Shown: positions 49,655 through 58,481 of the stretch, piece by piece
How the letters are laid out: every line of letters begins with the position of its first letter
Numbering within the stretch: position 1 is the stretch's first letter
DNA from: Sulfuricurvum sp.
Lineage (GTDB): Bacteria; Campylobacterota; Campylobacteria; Campylobacterales; Sulfurimonadaceae
Reading direction: 5' to 3'
DNA length: 58,625 bases
Assembly: GCF_023229695.1 (NCBI RefSeq)
Contig: NZ_JALNYS010000019.1
Location: forward strand, 1 to 58,625
Program-made: the position numbers and the translations under genes
Notes under the pieces: generated by a model
What the model was told of the DNA's origin: nothing
The model's input: the letters and a program-made list of their open reading frames with translations, nothing else
Databases searched by the model: none

Positions 49655-51763
49655 ATGAAACTTCAGTTCTCGAATGAGTCCGTCGGCCTTAAAACACTCG
49701 CGGTTCTCCTCATTGTCGCCTATCTGTTCTCCCTCTCCATCCGTTATATATGGGTCGGTGAGGTGAAAAATACGGCATCGTTTCACTGGAACAACGCGTT
49801 GATGATCAATACCAATGACGGCTACTATTTTGCCGAAGGGGCCAGAGATATCCTCAGCGCTCACCATCAGGCCAACGACCTCTCCCCCATCACCGAACCG
49901 ATCTCTCTACTTACGGCGTCACTCTCTCACGTTATCCCCGTCAGCTTTGAGACCCTTATCCTCTATATGAGCGCTTTTATAGGCTCACTCATCGTCATCC
50001 CGCTAATACTGATCGGACGGACCCTCGGACAAACCACGATGGGATTTATCGCCGCACTTATCGCCAGTATCGCTAACAGCTATTACAACCGGACGATGAC
50101 GGGATATTACGATACCGATATGCTCAACATCGTCCTCCCCCTTTTCGCCCTCTACTTTATCCTTCTGGCCCTGAGCGATCAGCGCAATCGGCTCCTCCTC
50201 CCGATTACTCTGGCCTTTGCAACGTATCAATGGTGGTACCCCCAAAGCTACGCCCTCAACACCGCCTTGCTCGTCACCACCTTTTTGTATGCCGTGATCT
50301 TTGAGCGAACCAACCATTATCTCTATAAAATCTCCCTTTTTATCATTATCGGAGTTCTGTCACTGCCGTTTTTGGTAAAAATCGGTATCGCCCTCGCCGT
50401 TTTTGCCTTTTTCCACTTTTTTCCGCAACAGGACCGAAAATGGTTTTGGCCCGTTTTCGGCGGGGTGATTCTCCTCTACTTTGCGGCAGGGGGGATCGAT
50501 CCGATCTGGAATTTTCTCAAAAGCTACGTCATGAGAGAGAGTGTCTCCAACGACGATGCGGGTCTTTATTTTTACAACGTGGCCCAAACCGTCCGGGAAG
50601 CCGGTCATATCCCCTTTGACGTATTTGCCCAGCGGATCAGCGGCCATACGGTCACTTTTCTGGCGGCGTGTGTCGGATATCTCCTTGCCGTTATCGCCTA
50701 CCGCCCCCTCTTGATCACCCTCCCCCTCGTGGGGCTCGGATTTATCGCGATGTCGTCGGGGCTCCGTTTTACGATCTACGCCGTTGCCCCGATGGCGATC
50801 GGATTTGCCTATCTCCTCCTTCTGATCACCCGTCCGATCGAGAAAACACCTCTGCGATACGCGGCCCTCGTTCTCCTCACCGGTGCGGCCCTCTATCCCA
50901 ATTATCTCCATGTCAAAGAGTATATGACCCCGACCGTTTTTACCGCTCAGGAGGTTGCTGCGCTCGAACAACTCGGAAAGATCTCCGATGAAGAGGATTA
51001 TGTGATCAGCTGGTGGGATTTCGGCTATCCGATCCGATACTACAGCGATGTCAAAACCCTCGTTGACGGCGGGAAACATACGGGGGACGTGAACTATCCG
51101 GCCAGCTATGTGTTAACCCAGCCGATGAGAAACAGCGCCTATATGGGGCGGCTCAGTGTCGAATATACCGAAAAAGGGTTTGAAACCAATAACAGCAACG
51201 CGATTATCGCCGCCATGCTCAAAACGTACAAAGCCGACACCGTCGATGATCTGATGATGCACCTTCAGCTTCATCCCGAAACTCTCCCCAAACCTACCCG
51301 TGACGTTTACCTCTATCTCCCGTTTCGGATGATGGAGATTCTCCCGACGGTCACCCTCTTTAGCTATCTCGACCTCAAAAATCCCGATAACACCCTTCAG
51401 CAGCCGTTTTTTTACACAACGCAATCGATACAGGATACCGGAGGGACACTCGAATTCGGACAAGGGATCTCCCTCGAAAAAGCCAGAAGTGTCCTGCACC
51501 TCGGAAATCAGGAAGTCCCGATCAAACATTTTTACCAAGTCGGATACGATGAGAGTAACACCCTCCAAATCAACGAACAGCAATTTGCTTCAGAGGGGCT
51601 CAATGTCGTTTATATGGCAAGCTACGGACGCTTTTTACTCTTGGATGATTTTTACTTGAATTCGGCATACATCCAGATGTTTGTGTTTGACCGATACGAC
51701 AAAGATCTTTTTGAGCCGGTCCTCAACAACCCGATGTGTAAAATTTACAAACTGAAAGTGTAA
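49655..51763 (+). CDS. pglB: Oligosaccharyltransferase PglB
   Basis: A 702-residue STT3-type enzyme that moves the lipid-linked oligosaccharide to Asn in D/E-X-N-X-S/T sequons in the periplasm. About 13 helices (1-430) precede a soluble domain. The metal-binding acidic residues are in DGYYFAEGARD and TGYYDTDM; SSGLRFTIYAV contains the Arg that in Campylobacter reads the acidic -2 residue. The signature is WWDFGYP, with Phe where most bacterial and archaeal enzymes have Tyr (WWDYG). DGGKHTGDVNY and RLSVEYTEKGF follow Campylobacter PglB closely. AAAGGGA precedes the ATG. Confidence 0.96.
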   Translation: MKLQFSNESVGLKTLAVLLIVAYLFSLSIRYIWVGEVKNTASFHWNNALMINTNDGYYFAEGARDILSAHHQANDLSPITEPISLLTASLSHVIPVSFETLILYMSAFIGSLIVIPLILIGRTLGQTTMGFIAALIASIANSYYNRTMTGYYDTDMLNIVLPLFALYFILLALSDQRNRLLLPITLAFATYQWWYPQSYALNTALLVTTFLYAVIFERTNHYLYKISLFIIIGVLSLPFLVKIGIALAVFAFFHFFPQQDRKWFWPVFGGVILLYFAAGGIDPIWNFLKSYVMRESVSNDDAGLYFYNVAQTVREAGHIPFDVFAQRISGHTVTFLAACVGYLLAVIAYRPLLITLPLVGLGFIAMSSGLRFTIYAVAPMAIGFAYLLLLITRPIEKTPLRYAALVLLTGAALYPNYLHVKEYMTPTVFTAQEVAALEQLGKISDEEDYVISWWDFGYPIRYYSDVKTLVDGGKHTGDVNYPASYVLTQPMRNSAYMGRLSVEYTEKGFETNNSNAIIAAMLKTYKADTVDDLMMHLQLHPETLPKPTRDVYLYLPFRMMEILPTVTLFSYLDLKNPDNTLQQPFFYTTQSIQDTGGTLEFGQGISLEKARSVLHLGNQEVPIKHFYQVGYDESNTLQINEQQFASEGLNVVYMASYGRFLLLDDFYLNSAYIQMFVFDRYDKDLFEPVLNNPMCKIYKLKV

Positions 51764-51765
51764 CC

Positions 51766-52875
51766 ATGCAACCCCCCAGACTCTTCCTCTCACCTCCTCA
51801 TATGAGCGGCCGGGAACAGACCTACATCGCCGAAGCGTTCGAAAGCAATTACATCGCCCCGCTGGGGCCGATGGTGGAAAAATTCGAAGCAAGTATCCGG
51901 ACCTACACGCACACCCCCCATGCATTGGCCCTCTCCAGTGCCACGGCGGCAATCCATCTGGCCCTTCGTGTTTTGGGTGTCGGTGCGGGAGATATTGTCC
52001 TCACCTCATCGTTTACCTTTATCGGCTCCGTCGCCCCGATCCTCTACCAAAATGCGATCCCCTATTTTCTCGACAGTGAGGGACGAAGCTGGAACCTTAA
52101 TCCCGATCTTCTCGAACAGGCGATTGCCCAAGCACCCAAAAAACCCAAAGCGCTTATCCTCACCCATCTCTACGGCCAGTCTGCCGATTTGGAGAGGATC
52201 ATCCACATTTGTGACACCCATGGCATTCCCCTTATCGAAGATGCCGCAGAGAGTCTCGGAGCCTCGTATGCGGGGAGAGAAACCGGTACTTTCGGGAGAT
52301 TCGGGGTATACAGTTTCAACGGAAATAAAATCCTCACCACCTCCGGAGGAGGGATGCTTGTTTCCTCGGACAAAGAGCTGATCGATAAAGCCCGCTTCTA
52401 CTCCACCCAGGCCAGAGACGACGCTCCCCATTACGAACATACCGATTTCGGATACAACTATCGCATGAGCAATATCCTCGCCGCAATCGGTGTTGCCCAA
52501 ATGGAAGTGCTCCAAGAGCGGATTTCCAAGCGGCAGCAAATTTTTCAATGGTATCGCGATCTTTTAGGGAGCGTCGAAGAGATCACTTTAATGCCGGAAC
52601 TTCCCCAAAGCCGTGGTAATCGATGGCTTACCACCCTCACTTTTGAACGTACCGATCCCGAAGCCGTCCGCCTTGCCCTCGAAGCTTCCAATATCGAAAG
52701 CCGCCCGCTGTGGAAACCGATGCATCTTCAGCCTCTGTTTCAATCCAGTCTCCATCTTGCCGACGGGACATCGCAAAGCCTCTTTCAAACAGGGCTATGC
52801 CTCCCCAGCGGCACCCAAATGGGGTACGAAGAGGTTGAGAGGGTCTCCACCCTCCTGAAAAAGGCCCTTGCGTGA
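51766..52875 (+). CDS. pglE: PglE-like aminotransferase (DegT/DnrJ/EryC1/StrS)
   Basis: A 369-residue PLP enzyme that converts the 4-keto sugar made by PglF into UDP-4-amino-4,6-dideoxy-GlcNAc. It opens LFLSPPHMSGREQTYI and has SSATAAIHLALRVLG, IEDAAESLGASY, and the Schiff-base Lys in YSFNGNKILTTSGGG. Starts two bases after pglB; its TGA overlaps the pglF start (GTGA). Confidence 0.94.
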   Translation: MQPPRLFLSPPHMSGREQTYIAEAFESNYIAPLGPMVEKFEASIRTYTHTPHALALSSATAAIHLALRVLGVGAGDIVLTSSFTFIGSVAPILYQNAIPYFLDSEGRSWNLNPDLLEQAIAQAPKKPKALILTHLYGQSADLERIIHICDTHGIPLIEDAAESLGASYAGRETGTFGRFGVYSFNGNKILTTSGGGMLVSSDKELIDKARFYSTQARDDAPHYEHTDFGYNYRMSNILAAIGVAQMEVLQERISKRQQIFQWYRDLLGSVEEITLMPELPQSRGNRWLTTLTFERTDPEAVRLALEASNIESRPLWKPMHLQPLFQSSLHLADGTSQSLFQTGLCLPSGTQMGYEEVERVSTLLKKALA

Positions 52876-54656
52876 GCGAACTGCTTCAACCCAGTACTTC
52901 CAAACGGATCGGTTTTTTTCTCCTCGTCGATACGCTTCTAGGCTTTTGCACCCTCTATACGGCCTATCTTCTTCGATTCAATTTCGATATCACCGAGGAG
53001 TTTCTCACTCCGTTTTGGTTTATCGCCCTGACCCTCCTTGCCCTCAAACTGTTGGCTTTTTCCCTTTTTCAAAACTATAAAATCATCTGGCGTTTTTTTG
53101 CTCTGGGGGAGGCGAGAGAGCTTTTTAAAGCGCATGTCGCGGCGTACGGGGCCTTTACCCTCCTCTACCTCCTTTTTCCCGATGCGTTCGCACCGTTTCC
53201 CCGAAGTGTCATCATTATCGATTTTCTCCTCTCCTTTAGCGCTCTGGGGGGGCTGCGTTTCTCGAAACGGCTGATCCTCGAATCGGGAAATCACCCCGCC
53301 GCCCTCAAACCGGCCCTTATCATCGGGGTCTCATCCGATACGATCCGCCTCGTCAAAAGGATCATGGAGGGGGGGACCGATTATTATCCCGTCGCCATCG
53401 TCGCCGTTCTGGAAAAAAACCGCCACATGGTCGGCTCAACCATCCATAATCTGAATGTTATCGGAACCGACGAACTCCGGCACTACTCCCAAATGCATAC
53501 CGTCAGCGCCGCCATTATCGACGGCACCCTCCCGCAGGAGAGTTTGCGCGAGATTTATACCCTTCTCAAGGAGACCGATATCCGGGAGATCAAGCGGACC
53601 CGTCTCCTTGACAGCGACAACCGGATCGAAACCCTCTCCATCGAAGATCTCCTCGCCCGTCATCCGCAGGATTTGGATATCGGGAGTATCCAAAGCTTTA
53701 TCCAGGGGAAAACCCTTCTCATTACCGGCGGCGGCGGGAGTATCGGGAGTGAAATTTCCCTCCAGTGCCATCGGTTCGGTGCCGCCAGAGTGATCTTAAT
53801 CGATCACAGCGAATACAACCTCTACCAAATCGCAGAGCAGCTCCCCTCCGCGATCCTCCATCTGTGCAGCGTTACCGATTTCGAAACTCTCGATCGGATC
53901 ATGCAGGAGAGCCGTCCCGATATCGTCATCCATGCCGCCGCCTACAAACATGTCCCTCTGTGCGAAGCGAACGTTCATGCCGCCATCGAAAACAATATTC
54001 AGGGGAGCCGAAACGTCATCGACAGCGCAATTTCCCACAACGTCGCCAAAATCGTCATCATCTCCACCGACAAGGCGGTCCGTCCCACCAATGTGATGGG
54101 GGCGACCAAACGGGTGGTGGAGCTCTACGCCCAGAATGTAGATCCCCGTAACAGCGAAATCGTTTCGGTCCGATTCGGCAATGTTTTGGGATCCAGCGGC
54201 AGCGTTATCCCGAAATTCAAATCTCAGATCGAGCAGGGGGGGCCCTTGACGATTACCCATCCCGAAATCACCCGCTATTTTATGCTCATCTCCGAAGCGT
54301 GCCAGCTTGTACTCCAAGCGGCCTCCATTGCCAAAGGGGGAGAGCTCTTCATCCTCAACATGGGGGAGAGTGTCAAAATCGTCGATTTGGCACAGACGAT
54401 GATACGTCTCTATGCCACCCGTCCGATTGAGATCGAATATACGGGGCTCCGTCCGGGAGAAAAGCTCTTTGAAGAGCTCTTGATGGACGAAAGCGAACAG
54501 AAAACGACCTACGAATCGATCATGATTGCCCATCCGACCCGCTATCCGATCGAAACGCTTAAAGAAGAGATAACCCTCTTACGGACGGGGAACACCCCCA
54601 TTAAAACCTTGCAAAGAATTGTCCCCGAGTTTACCCCCTCTGCCTCGATTCGCTAA
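52872..54656 (+). CDS. pglF: PglF-like UDP-GlcNAc C6-dehydratase
   Basis: A 594-residue membrane-anchored NAD-dependent 4,6-dehydratase for the first step of bacillosamine synthesis. Four helices lie in residues 12-130, then a Rossmann-like CoA-binding-like domain (150-270) and the SDR domain starting LLITGGGGSIGSEIS near 278. The catalytic region STDKAVRPTNVMGATKR replaces the usual YxxxK with MGATK, as in the FlaA1/PglF family. Start is GTG at 52872. Last gene of the locus. Confidence 0.95.
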   Translation: MSELLQPSTSKRIGFFLLVDTLLGFCTLYTAYLLRFNFDITEEFLTPFWFIALTLLALKLLAFSLFQNYKIIWRFFALGEARELFKAHVAAYGAFTLLYLLFPDAFAPFPRSVIIIDFLLSFSALGGLRFSKRLILESGNHPAALKPALIIGVSSDTIRLVKRIMEGGTDYYPVAIVAVLEKNRHMVGSTIHNLNVIGTDELRHYSQMHTVSAAIIDGTLPQESLREIYTLLKETDIREIKRTRLLDSDNRIETLSIEDLLARHPQDLDIGSIQSFIQGKTLLITGGGGSIGSEISLQCHRFGAARVILIDHSEYNLYQIAEQLPSAILHLCSVTDFETLDRIMQESRPDIVIHAAAYKHVPLCEANVHAAIENNIQGSRNVIDSAISHNVAKIVIISTDKAVRPTNVMGATKRVVELYAQNVDPRNSEIVSVRFGNVLGSSGSVIPKFKSQIEQGGPLTITHPEITRYFMLISEACQLVLQAASIAKGGELFILNMGESVKIVDLAQTMIRLYATRPIEIEYTGLRPGEKLFEELLMDESEQKTTYESIMIAHPTRYPIETLKEEITLLRTGNTPIKTLQRIVPEFTPSASIR

Positions 54657-54674
54657 AACCGTGAGGCAGAAACA

Positions 54675-55196
54675 TCAACCTTTTGTTTGAGACAACCCCT
54701 TCACCTCACGGTAGAGTCTTTCGGGAGAAAAATTTTGGGGAGGAATGGTCTCAAACGCCGAGAGAAGAGTGACATACATTTCAAAATCAGCCTTCCGGCT
54801 CCGCTTCATCAGGCGATAGGCATAGGCCAGATCATCGGCGTTGCTTTTAGAACAGAACCACCGCTGTTTGTTATGGATCCCCAGAGGGAGTATCTGCGAA
54901 AAAACAATCCCCCTCCAATCGTACCGTGTCCCGTTTTTACGCAGTTGCCGCCGCTCGACCCGCTCGATAATTTCCCCCGGAAGCTCAATCGGACACTCTT
55001 CCCACTCCTCCGAGTCCATCCGGATCGGTTCGGCCCGGGAGACGAACCGGAATCGGTCGTTTGAATGATAGAGCCCGTCGCTTCTGCGGAATTCACAATG
55101 GGCGTAACGGCTTTTGGTCCAGAGTCGGATCGCTTTTTCCGCCAACGTTCCCGGCCCTTTGTAAAAAACGATGCTAACGGTTTTGTTGGTGCTCAT
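54675..55196 (-). CDS. Permuted papain-like (NlpC/P60-type) hydrolase, tentative
   Basis: A 173-residue soluble protein. SRYAHCEF followed later by RWFCSKSNADDLAYAY has the order His before Cys seen in circularly permuted NlpC/P60 (YiiX-like) enzymes, which act on lipids or peptides. GLYHSNDRFRFVS would form the central strands. ATG at 55196 overlaps the phosphoesterase gene by 23 bases, so the two are coupled. The family call is by motif pattern only. Confidence 0.6.
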   Translation of the reverse strand: MSTNKTVSIVFYKGPGTLAEKAIRLWTKSRYAHCEFRRSDGLYHSNDRFRFVSRAEPIRMDSEEWEECPIELPGEIIERVERRQLRKNGTRYDWRGIVFSQILPLGIHNKQRWFCSKSNADDLAYAYRLMKRSRKADFEMYVTLLSAFETIPPQNFSPERLYREVKGLSQTKG

Positions 55197-55926
55197 ATAT
55201 CTCAAAACTCCCGTCATGGTGTTCGACGATCGCCGTACACGATTCGACCCAATCCCCGCAGTTGAGATACTCGATCCCGTTGATCGGACGGATCTCCGCA
55301 TGATGGATATGGCCGCAGATCACCCCGTCGTACCCCTGTTCATCCGCATGTGAGGAGAGGACCTCTTCGTAGTCGGTGATAAAACTGACCGCTTGTTTGA
55401 CGCTTTGCTTCGCCATTTTCGACAACGACCAGTAGTGGTATTTTCCAAACCACCGGCGAACCGTATTGATCGGCCGGTTGAGCCGCAGCAAAAAGAGGTA
55501 GCACCGGTCCCCCAGATGGGCTACCCATTTTTTCGTCATCGTCACCGCATCGAACATATCGCCGTGAACGACAAGGTAGCGTTTGCCATTGGCCCCGTAA
55601 TGGATTTTCTCAGGGAGAATCGTAATCGTATCTCCCATAATCATCGGCAAAAAAGGGCGGAGAAATTCATCGTGATTGCCGATAATATAATAGATATTTG
55701 TCCCTTTTCGGGCTTTGCGGAGGATTTTTTGGAGGACGTCGGATTGCGATTGGCTCCAGCGCCAGTTGCGGCGCAGCTCCCATCCGTCGATAATATCACC
55801 GACGAGATAGAGGTTTTCGCACTCAACGTTGCGGATAAACTCAAGAAGATACTCCGACTGAGCCTCCCGAGTACCGAGATGAAGATCCGAGATAAATACG
55901 CTGCGGTAGGTGGTTGGTTCGTTCAT
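55174..55926 (-). CDS. LpxH-like metallophosphoesterase
   Basis: A 250-residue calcineurin-like phosphoesterase of the UDP-2,3-diacylglucosamine diphosphatase type. All metal motifs are present: ISDLHLGTREAQ, YLVGDIIDGWELR, IIGNHDEFLRPF, VVHGDMFDA and GHIHHAEIRPINGIEYLNCGDW (by its parts). Proteins with this architecture are often annotated LpxH2-like and may not be the essential LpxH of lipid A synthesis. It is followed by the papain-like gene. Confidence 0.87.
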   Translation of the reverse strand: MNEPTTYRSVFISDLHLGTREAQSEYLLEFIRNVECENLYLVGDIIDGWELRRNWRWSQSQSDVLQKILRKARKGTNIYYIIGNHDEFLRPFLPMIMGDTITILPEKIHYGANGKRYLVVHGDMFDAVTMTKKWVAHLGDRCYLFLLRLNRPINTVRRWFGKYHYWSLSKMAKQSVKQAVSFITDYEEVLSSHADEQGYDGVICGHIHHAEIRPINGIEYLNCGDWVESCTAIVEHHDGSFEIYEHQQNR

Positions 55927-55935
55927 GACCCTAAG

Positions 55936-55955
55936 TGTAACCCTGACGGGTTACA
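55936..55955. repeat. Hairpin between ilvD and the phosphoesterase gene
   Basis: TGTAACCC and GGGTTACA pair perfectly around a four-base loop, in the 47-base gap after the ilvD stop. There is no T-run on the ilvD strand, so termination is doubtful; it may be an mRNA-stabilising or dispersed palindrome. Confidence 0.4.
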
Positions 55956-55973
55956 TTTCGGTCACAAATGGGG

Positions 55974-57662
55974 TTAGATTTCCGTTTTCAATGCGGCACC
56001 GTTGGAGGCGTTCGAGACGAGGAGGCTGTAGCGCTTGAGCCATTTGGAAGCGATCTCTTTTTTAACCGGTTTAAAATGGAGACGGCGCTGTTCAAGCACC
56101 TCATAGCTGACGTTGAGCTGCAAAAGATGGGTGTCGACGTCAAGCTCGATCTCGTCTCCGTCTTCGATCAGGGCGATCATCCCCCCCTCAGCCGCTTCGG
56201 GGCTGACGTGTCCGATCGATGCACCCCGGGTGGCACCCGAAAAGCGTCCGTCGGTGATGAGGGCAACGCTCTCCCCCAATCCCATCCCCATAATCAGTGC
56301 GGTAGGGGCCAGCATCTCCTGCATCCCCGGCCCCCCTTTGGGTCCTTCGTATCGGATAACGACGACATCCCCCGCTTTAACCTTATGCCCGACGATTCCG
56401 GCGATCGCCTCGGCTTGCGAGTTAAAGCAGATCGCTTTACCGGTAAATTGCCGCATATTGGGGGTAATTCCGGCCGTTTTGACAACCGCCCCCTCTTCGG
56501 CAAGGTTACCGAAGAGGATCGAGAGTCCGCCGACCGGAGAGAAAGCATTTTCATTGGTGTGGATAATGTTCGTATCTTTAATCTCCGCATCTTTGATCCG
56601 CTCACCCAACGTTTCGCCCGTCACCGTCATCGCATCCAAATGCAGCATGCCGCCGCGACGGCTCACCTCTTTCATAACGGCGTTGACCCCTCCGGCGCGG
56701 TTGATATCGTCCATGTGGACGGTCGAGAGCGACGGAGAGATTTTCGCGATATGGGCAACGTTTTCGCTGATCTTGTTGATCTGGGTGATATCAAACTCCA
56801 CTTCCGCCTCTTTGGCGATACTGAGCATATGCAGGACCGTATTCGACGATCCCCCCATCGCCATATCGACGACAAACGCGTTGTGAACCGCTTTTTCGTT
56901 CAGGATATTGCGCATATTCCATTGGGCCGAATTCTCATCCTTCACCATCTCGACGATCCGACGTGCAGCCGTTTTGACCATCTCGATCCGCTCCGGCGTC
57001 ATCGCCAGAACCGTACCGTTGCCCGGCAGCGCTACCCCCATCGCTTCACAGAGGGTATTCATCGAGTTAGCGGTAAACATCCCCGAACAGCTTCCGCCGC
57101 TCGGGCACGCTTCACACTCGATCTCGTAGAGCTCTTCATCGCTCATATTGCCGTTGGCATGCTGCCCGACCGCTTCGAACGCCGTCGCCAGATCGATCGG
57201 AGTCCCGTCTTTTTTGTGCCCCGCCTTCATCGGCCCGCCGGAGACGAAAATCGTCGGAACATTGACGCGAAGCGCCCCCATCAGCATCCCCGGAACGATC
57301 TTGTCACAGTTGGGGATACAGATAAGACCGTCAAGCTTATGGGCATTCATCACCGTCTCGATACAATCGGCGATCAGTTCACGGCTCGGAAGCGAATAGA
57401 GCATTCCGTCATGTCCCATCGCGATCCCGTCATCCACACCGATCGTGTTAAACTCAAACGGTACCCCGCCCGCTTCACGAATCGCCTCTTTAACGATGCG
57501 GCCGTACTCCTGAAGAAAGAAATGGCCCGGAATAATATCAATATGAGAATTTGCGACACCGATAAAAGGTTTGTTAAAATCTTCGTCTTTTAATCCGGTT
57601 GCCCGAAGCAAACTGCGGTGAGGAGTTTTGTCAAATCCCCGTTTAATGGTATCACTGCGCAT
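55974..57662 (-). CDS. ilvD: Dihydroxy-acid dehydratase
   Basis: A 562-residue iron-sulfur enzyme of isoleucine/valine synthesis. Cluster Cys residues are found in ICIPNCDKIVPGM and EACPSGGSCSGMFTANSMN, with FIGVANSHIDIIPGH near the start, AMGGSSNTVLHML, and GPKGGPGMQEML plus TDGRFSGATRGASIGH in the C-terminal domain. Length is typical. Single gene with its own promoter-like sequence. Confidence 0.98.
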   Translation of the reverse strand: MRSDTIKRGFDKTPHRSLLRATGLKDEDFNKPFIGVANSHIDIIPGHFFLQEYGRIVKEAIREAGGVPFEFNTIGVDDGIAMGHDGMLYSLPSRELIADCIETVMNAHKLDGLICIPNCDKIVPGMLMGALRVNVPTIFVSGGPMKAGHKKDGTPIDLATAFEAVGQHANGNMSDEELYEIECEACPSGGSCSGMFTANSMNTLCEAMGVALPGNGTVLAMTPERIEMVKTAARRIVEMVKDENSAQWNMRNILNEKAVHNAFVVDMAMGGSSNTVLHMLSIAKEAEVEFDITQINKISENVAHIAKISPSLSTVHMDDINRAGGVNAVMKEVSRRGGMLHLDAMTVTGETLGERIKDAEIKDTNIIHTNENAFSPVGGLSILFGNLAEEGAVVKTAGITPNMRQFTGKAICFNSQAEAIAGIVGHKVKAGDVVVIRYEGPKGGPGMQEMLAPTALIMGMGLGESVALITDGRFSGATRGASIGHVSPEAAEGGMIALIEDGDEIELDVDTHLLQLNVSYEVLEQRRLHFKPVKKEIASKWLKRYSLLVSNASNGAALKTEI

Positions 57663-57700
57663 GAAATTCCTTTACGTATAGTATGGTTTTAATTCATGCG

Positions 57701-57706
57701 ATTATA
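57701..57706 (-). promoter_or_regulatory. Likely -10 box for ilvD
   Basis: GGTATAAT on the minus strand, 39 bases before the ilvD ATG. No leader peptide or attenuator was found in the short leader. Confidence 0.45.
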
Positions 57707-57766
57707 CCGCAGAGAAGCCCCGAAAATCGTGTCGAAAAAAAAATTTCAAAAATTTCAAAAAAACTC

Positions 57767-57795
57767 TTTACATGGCAAAAAAAATTTGCTATACT
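57767..57795 (+). promoter_or_regulatory. Promoter of the tRNA cluster
   Basis: TTTACA (57767-57772) and TATACT (57790-57795) are separated by 17 bases, a near-consensus housekeeping promoter, with the first tRNA gene beginning 20 bases after the -10 box. Confidence 0.8.
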
Positions 57796-57814
57796 TCCAG
57801 TCCACAAAAAGAAT

Positions 57815-57889
<75 letters not shown>

Positions 57890-57947
57890 GTATGACTCCA
57901 GTTGAAACATTTTCGGATGTTTGAACTGGGGTCTTTTTTTTGTGTAT

Positions 57948-58034
57948 GCCCGGATGGCGAAATCGGTAGACGCAAGGGACTTAAAATCCCTCGGTGGTAA
58001 CACTGTGCCGGTTCAAGTCCGGCTCCGGGCACCA
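57948..58034 (+). tRNA. tRNA-Leu(TAA)
   Basis: A class II tRNA with a long variable arm (TCGGTGGTAACACTGTG region). Acceptor GCCCGGA/TCCGGGC, anticodon stem-loop GGGACTTAAAATCCC with anticodon TAA, T-arm GGTTCAAGTCC, encoded CCA. Confidence 0.97.
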
Positions 58035-58035
58035 C

Positions 58036-58109
58036 GGCGGCATAGCCAAGCGGTAAGGCATGAGCCTGCAAAGCTCTGATCCCCGGTTCGAATCCGGGTG
58101 CCGCCTCCA
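58036..58109 (+). tRNA. tRNA-Cys(GCA)
   Basis: Acceptor GGCGGCA/TGCCGCC, anticodon stem-loop AGCCTGCAAAGCT with anticodon GCA, T-arm CCCGGTTCGAATCCGGG, encoded CCA. Only one base separates it from tRNA-Leu. Confidence 0.97.
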
Positions 58110-58130
58110 AAAAACAGCTTCATTTACTAC

Positions 58131-58218
58131 GGGTCACTGGCAGAGTGGTCGATTGCACCGGTCTTGAAAACCGGCGAGGGTTAAACCTCCCAAGGTTCAA
58201 ATCCTTGGTGGCCCGCCA
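58131..58218 (+). tRNA. tRNA-Ser(TGA)
   Basis: A class II tRNA with a long variable arm (GCGAGGGTTAAACCTCCC region). Acceptor GGGTCAC pairs with GTGGCCC (one G-T pair); anticodon stem-loop CCGGTCTTGAAAACCGG with anticodon TGA; T-arm AAGGTTCAAATCCTT; encoded CCA. Last tRNA before a stretch of mobile-element debris. Confidence 0.96.
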
Positions 58219-58268
58219 TCATACTTCTTAAAAATCTTCCGCCCATTCAACAATCAAGTGCAACACAG

Positions 58269-58409
58269 TTATTTTTGTAGCTTCGAGTCGTCAATCCATT
58301 GAGCAATTTTAGCAAAGAACACTTCATGCGGAGTTTTATAGCCAAGTATTTTTCGAGGTCTATGGTTTAGTTTCTCTCTTGTATCTCTACAATCTGAATT
58401 GCAAGCGAT
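58269..58409 (-). pseudogene. IS30-family transposase, C-terminal remnant
   Basis: A 46-codon reading ends REKLNHRPRKILGYKTPHEV followed by FFAKIAQWIDDSKLQK and a stop; LNxRPRKxLGxxTPxEVF is the C-terminal catalytic signature of IS30 transposases. An in-frame stop lies directly upstream and the rest of the gene is gone. The bases after the stop (TGTTGCACTTGATTGTTGAA) look like the usual IS30 end region. It begins about 50 bases beyond tRNA-Ser. The remainder of 58219-58481 shows no other gene. Confidence 0.75.
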
Positions 58410-58481
58410 ATGTTTCTATGAAAATGTTCGAAGAGGATTACGCATAGCTCTTAACGTACGAAAAAATAAGGAAATTAGTCA

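Noticed and set aside
55968..57593. A 541-codon open frame on the plus strand
   Set aside because: It is the antisense shadow of ilvD, whose protein is complete and shows all family motifs.
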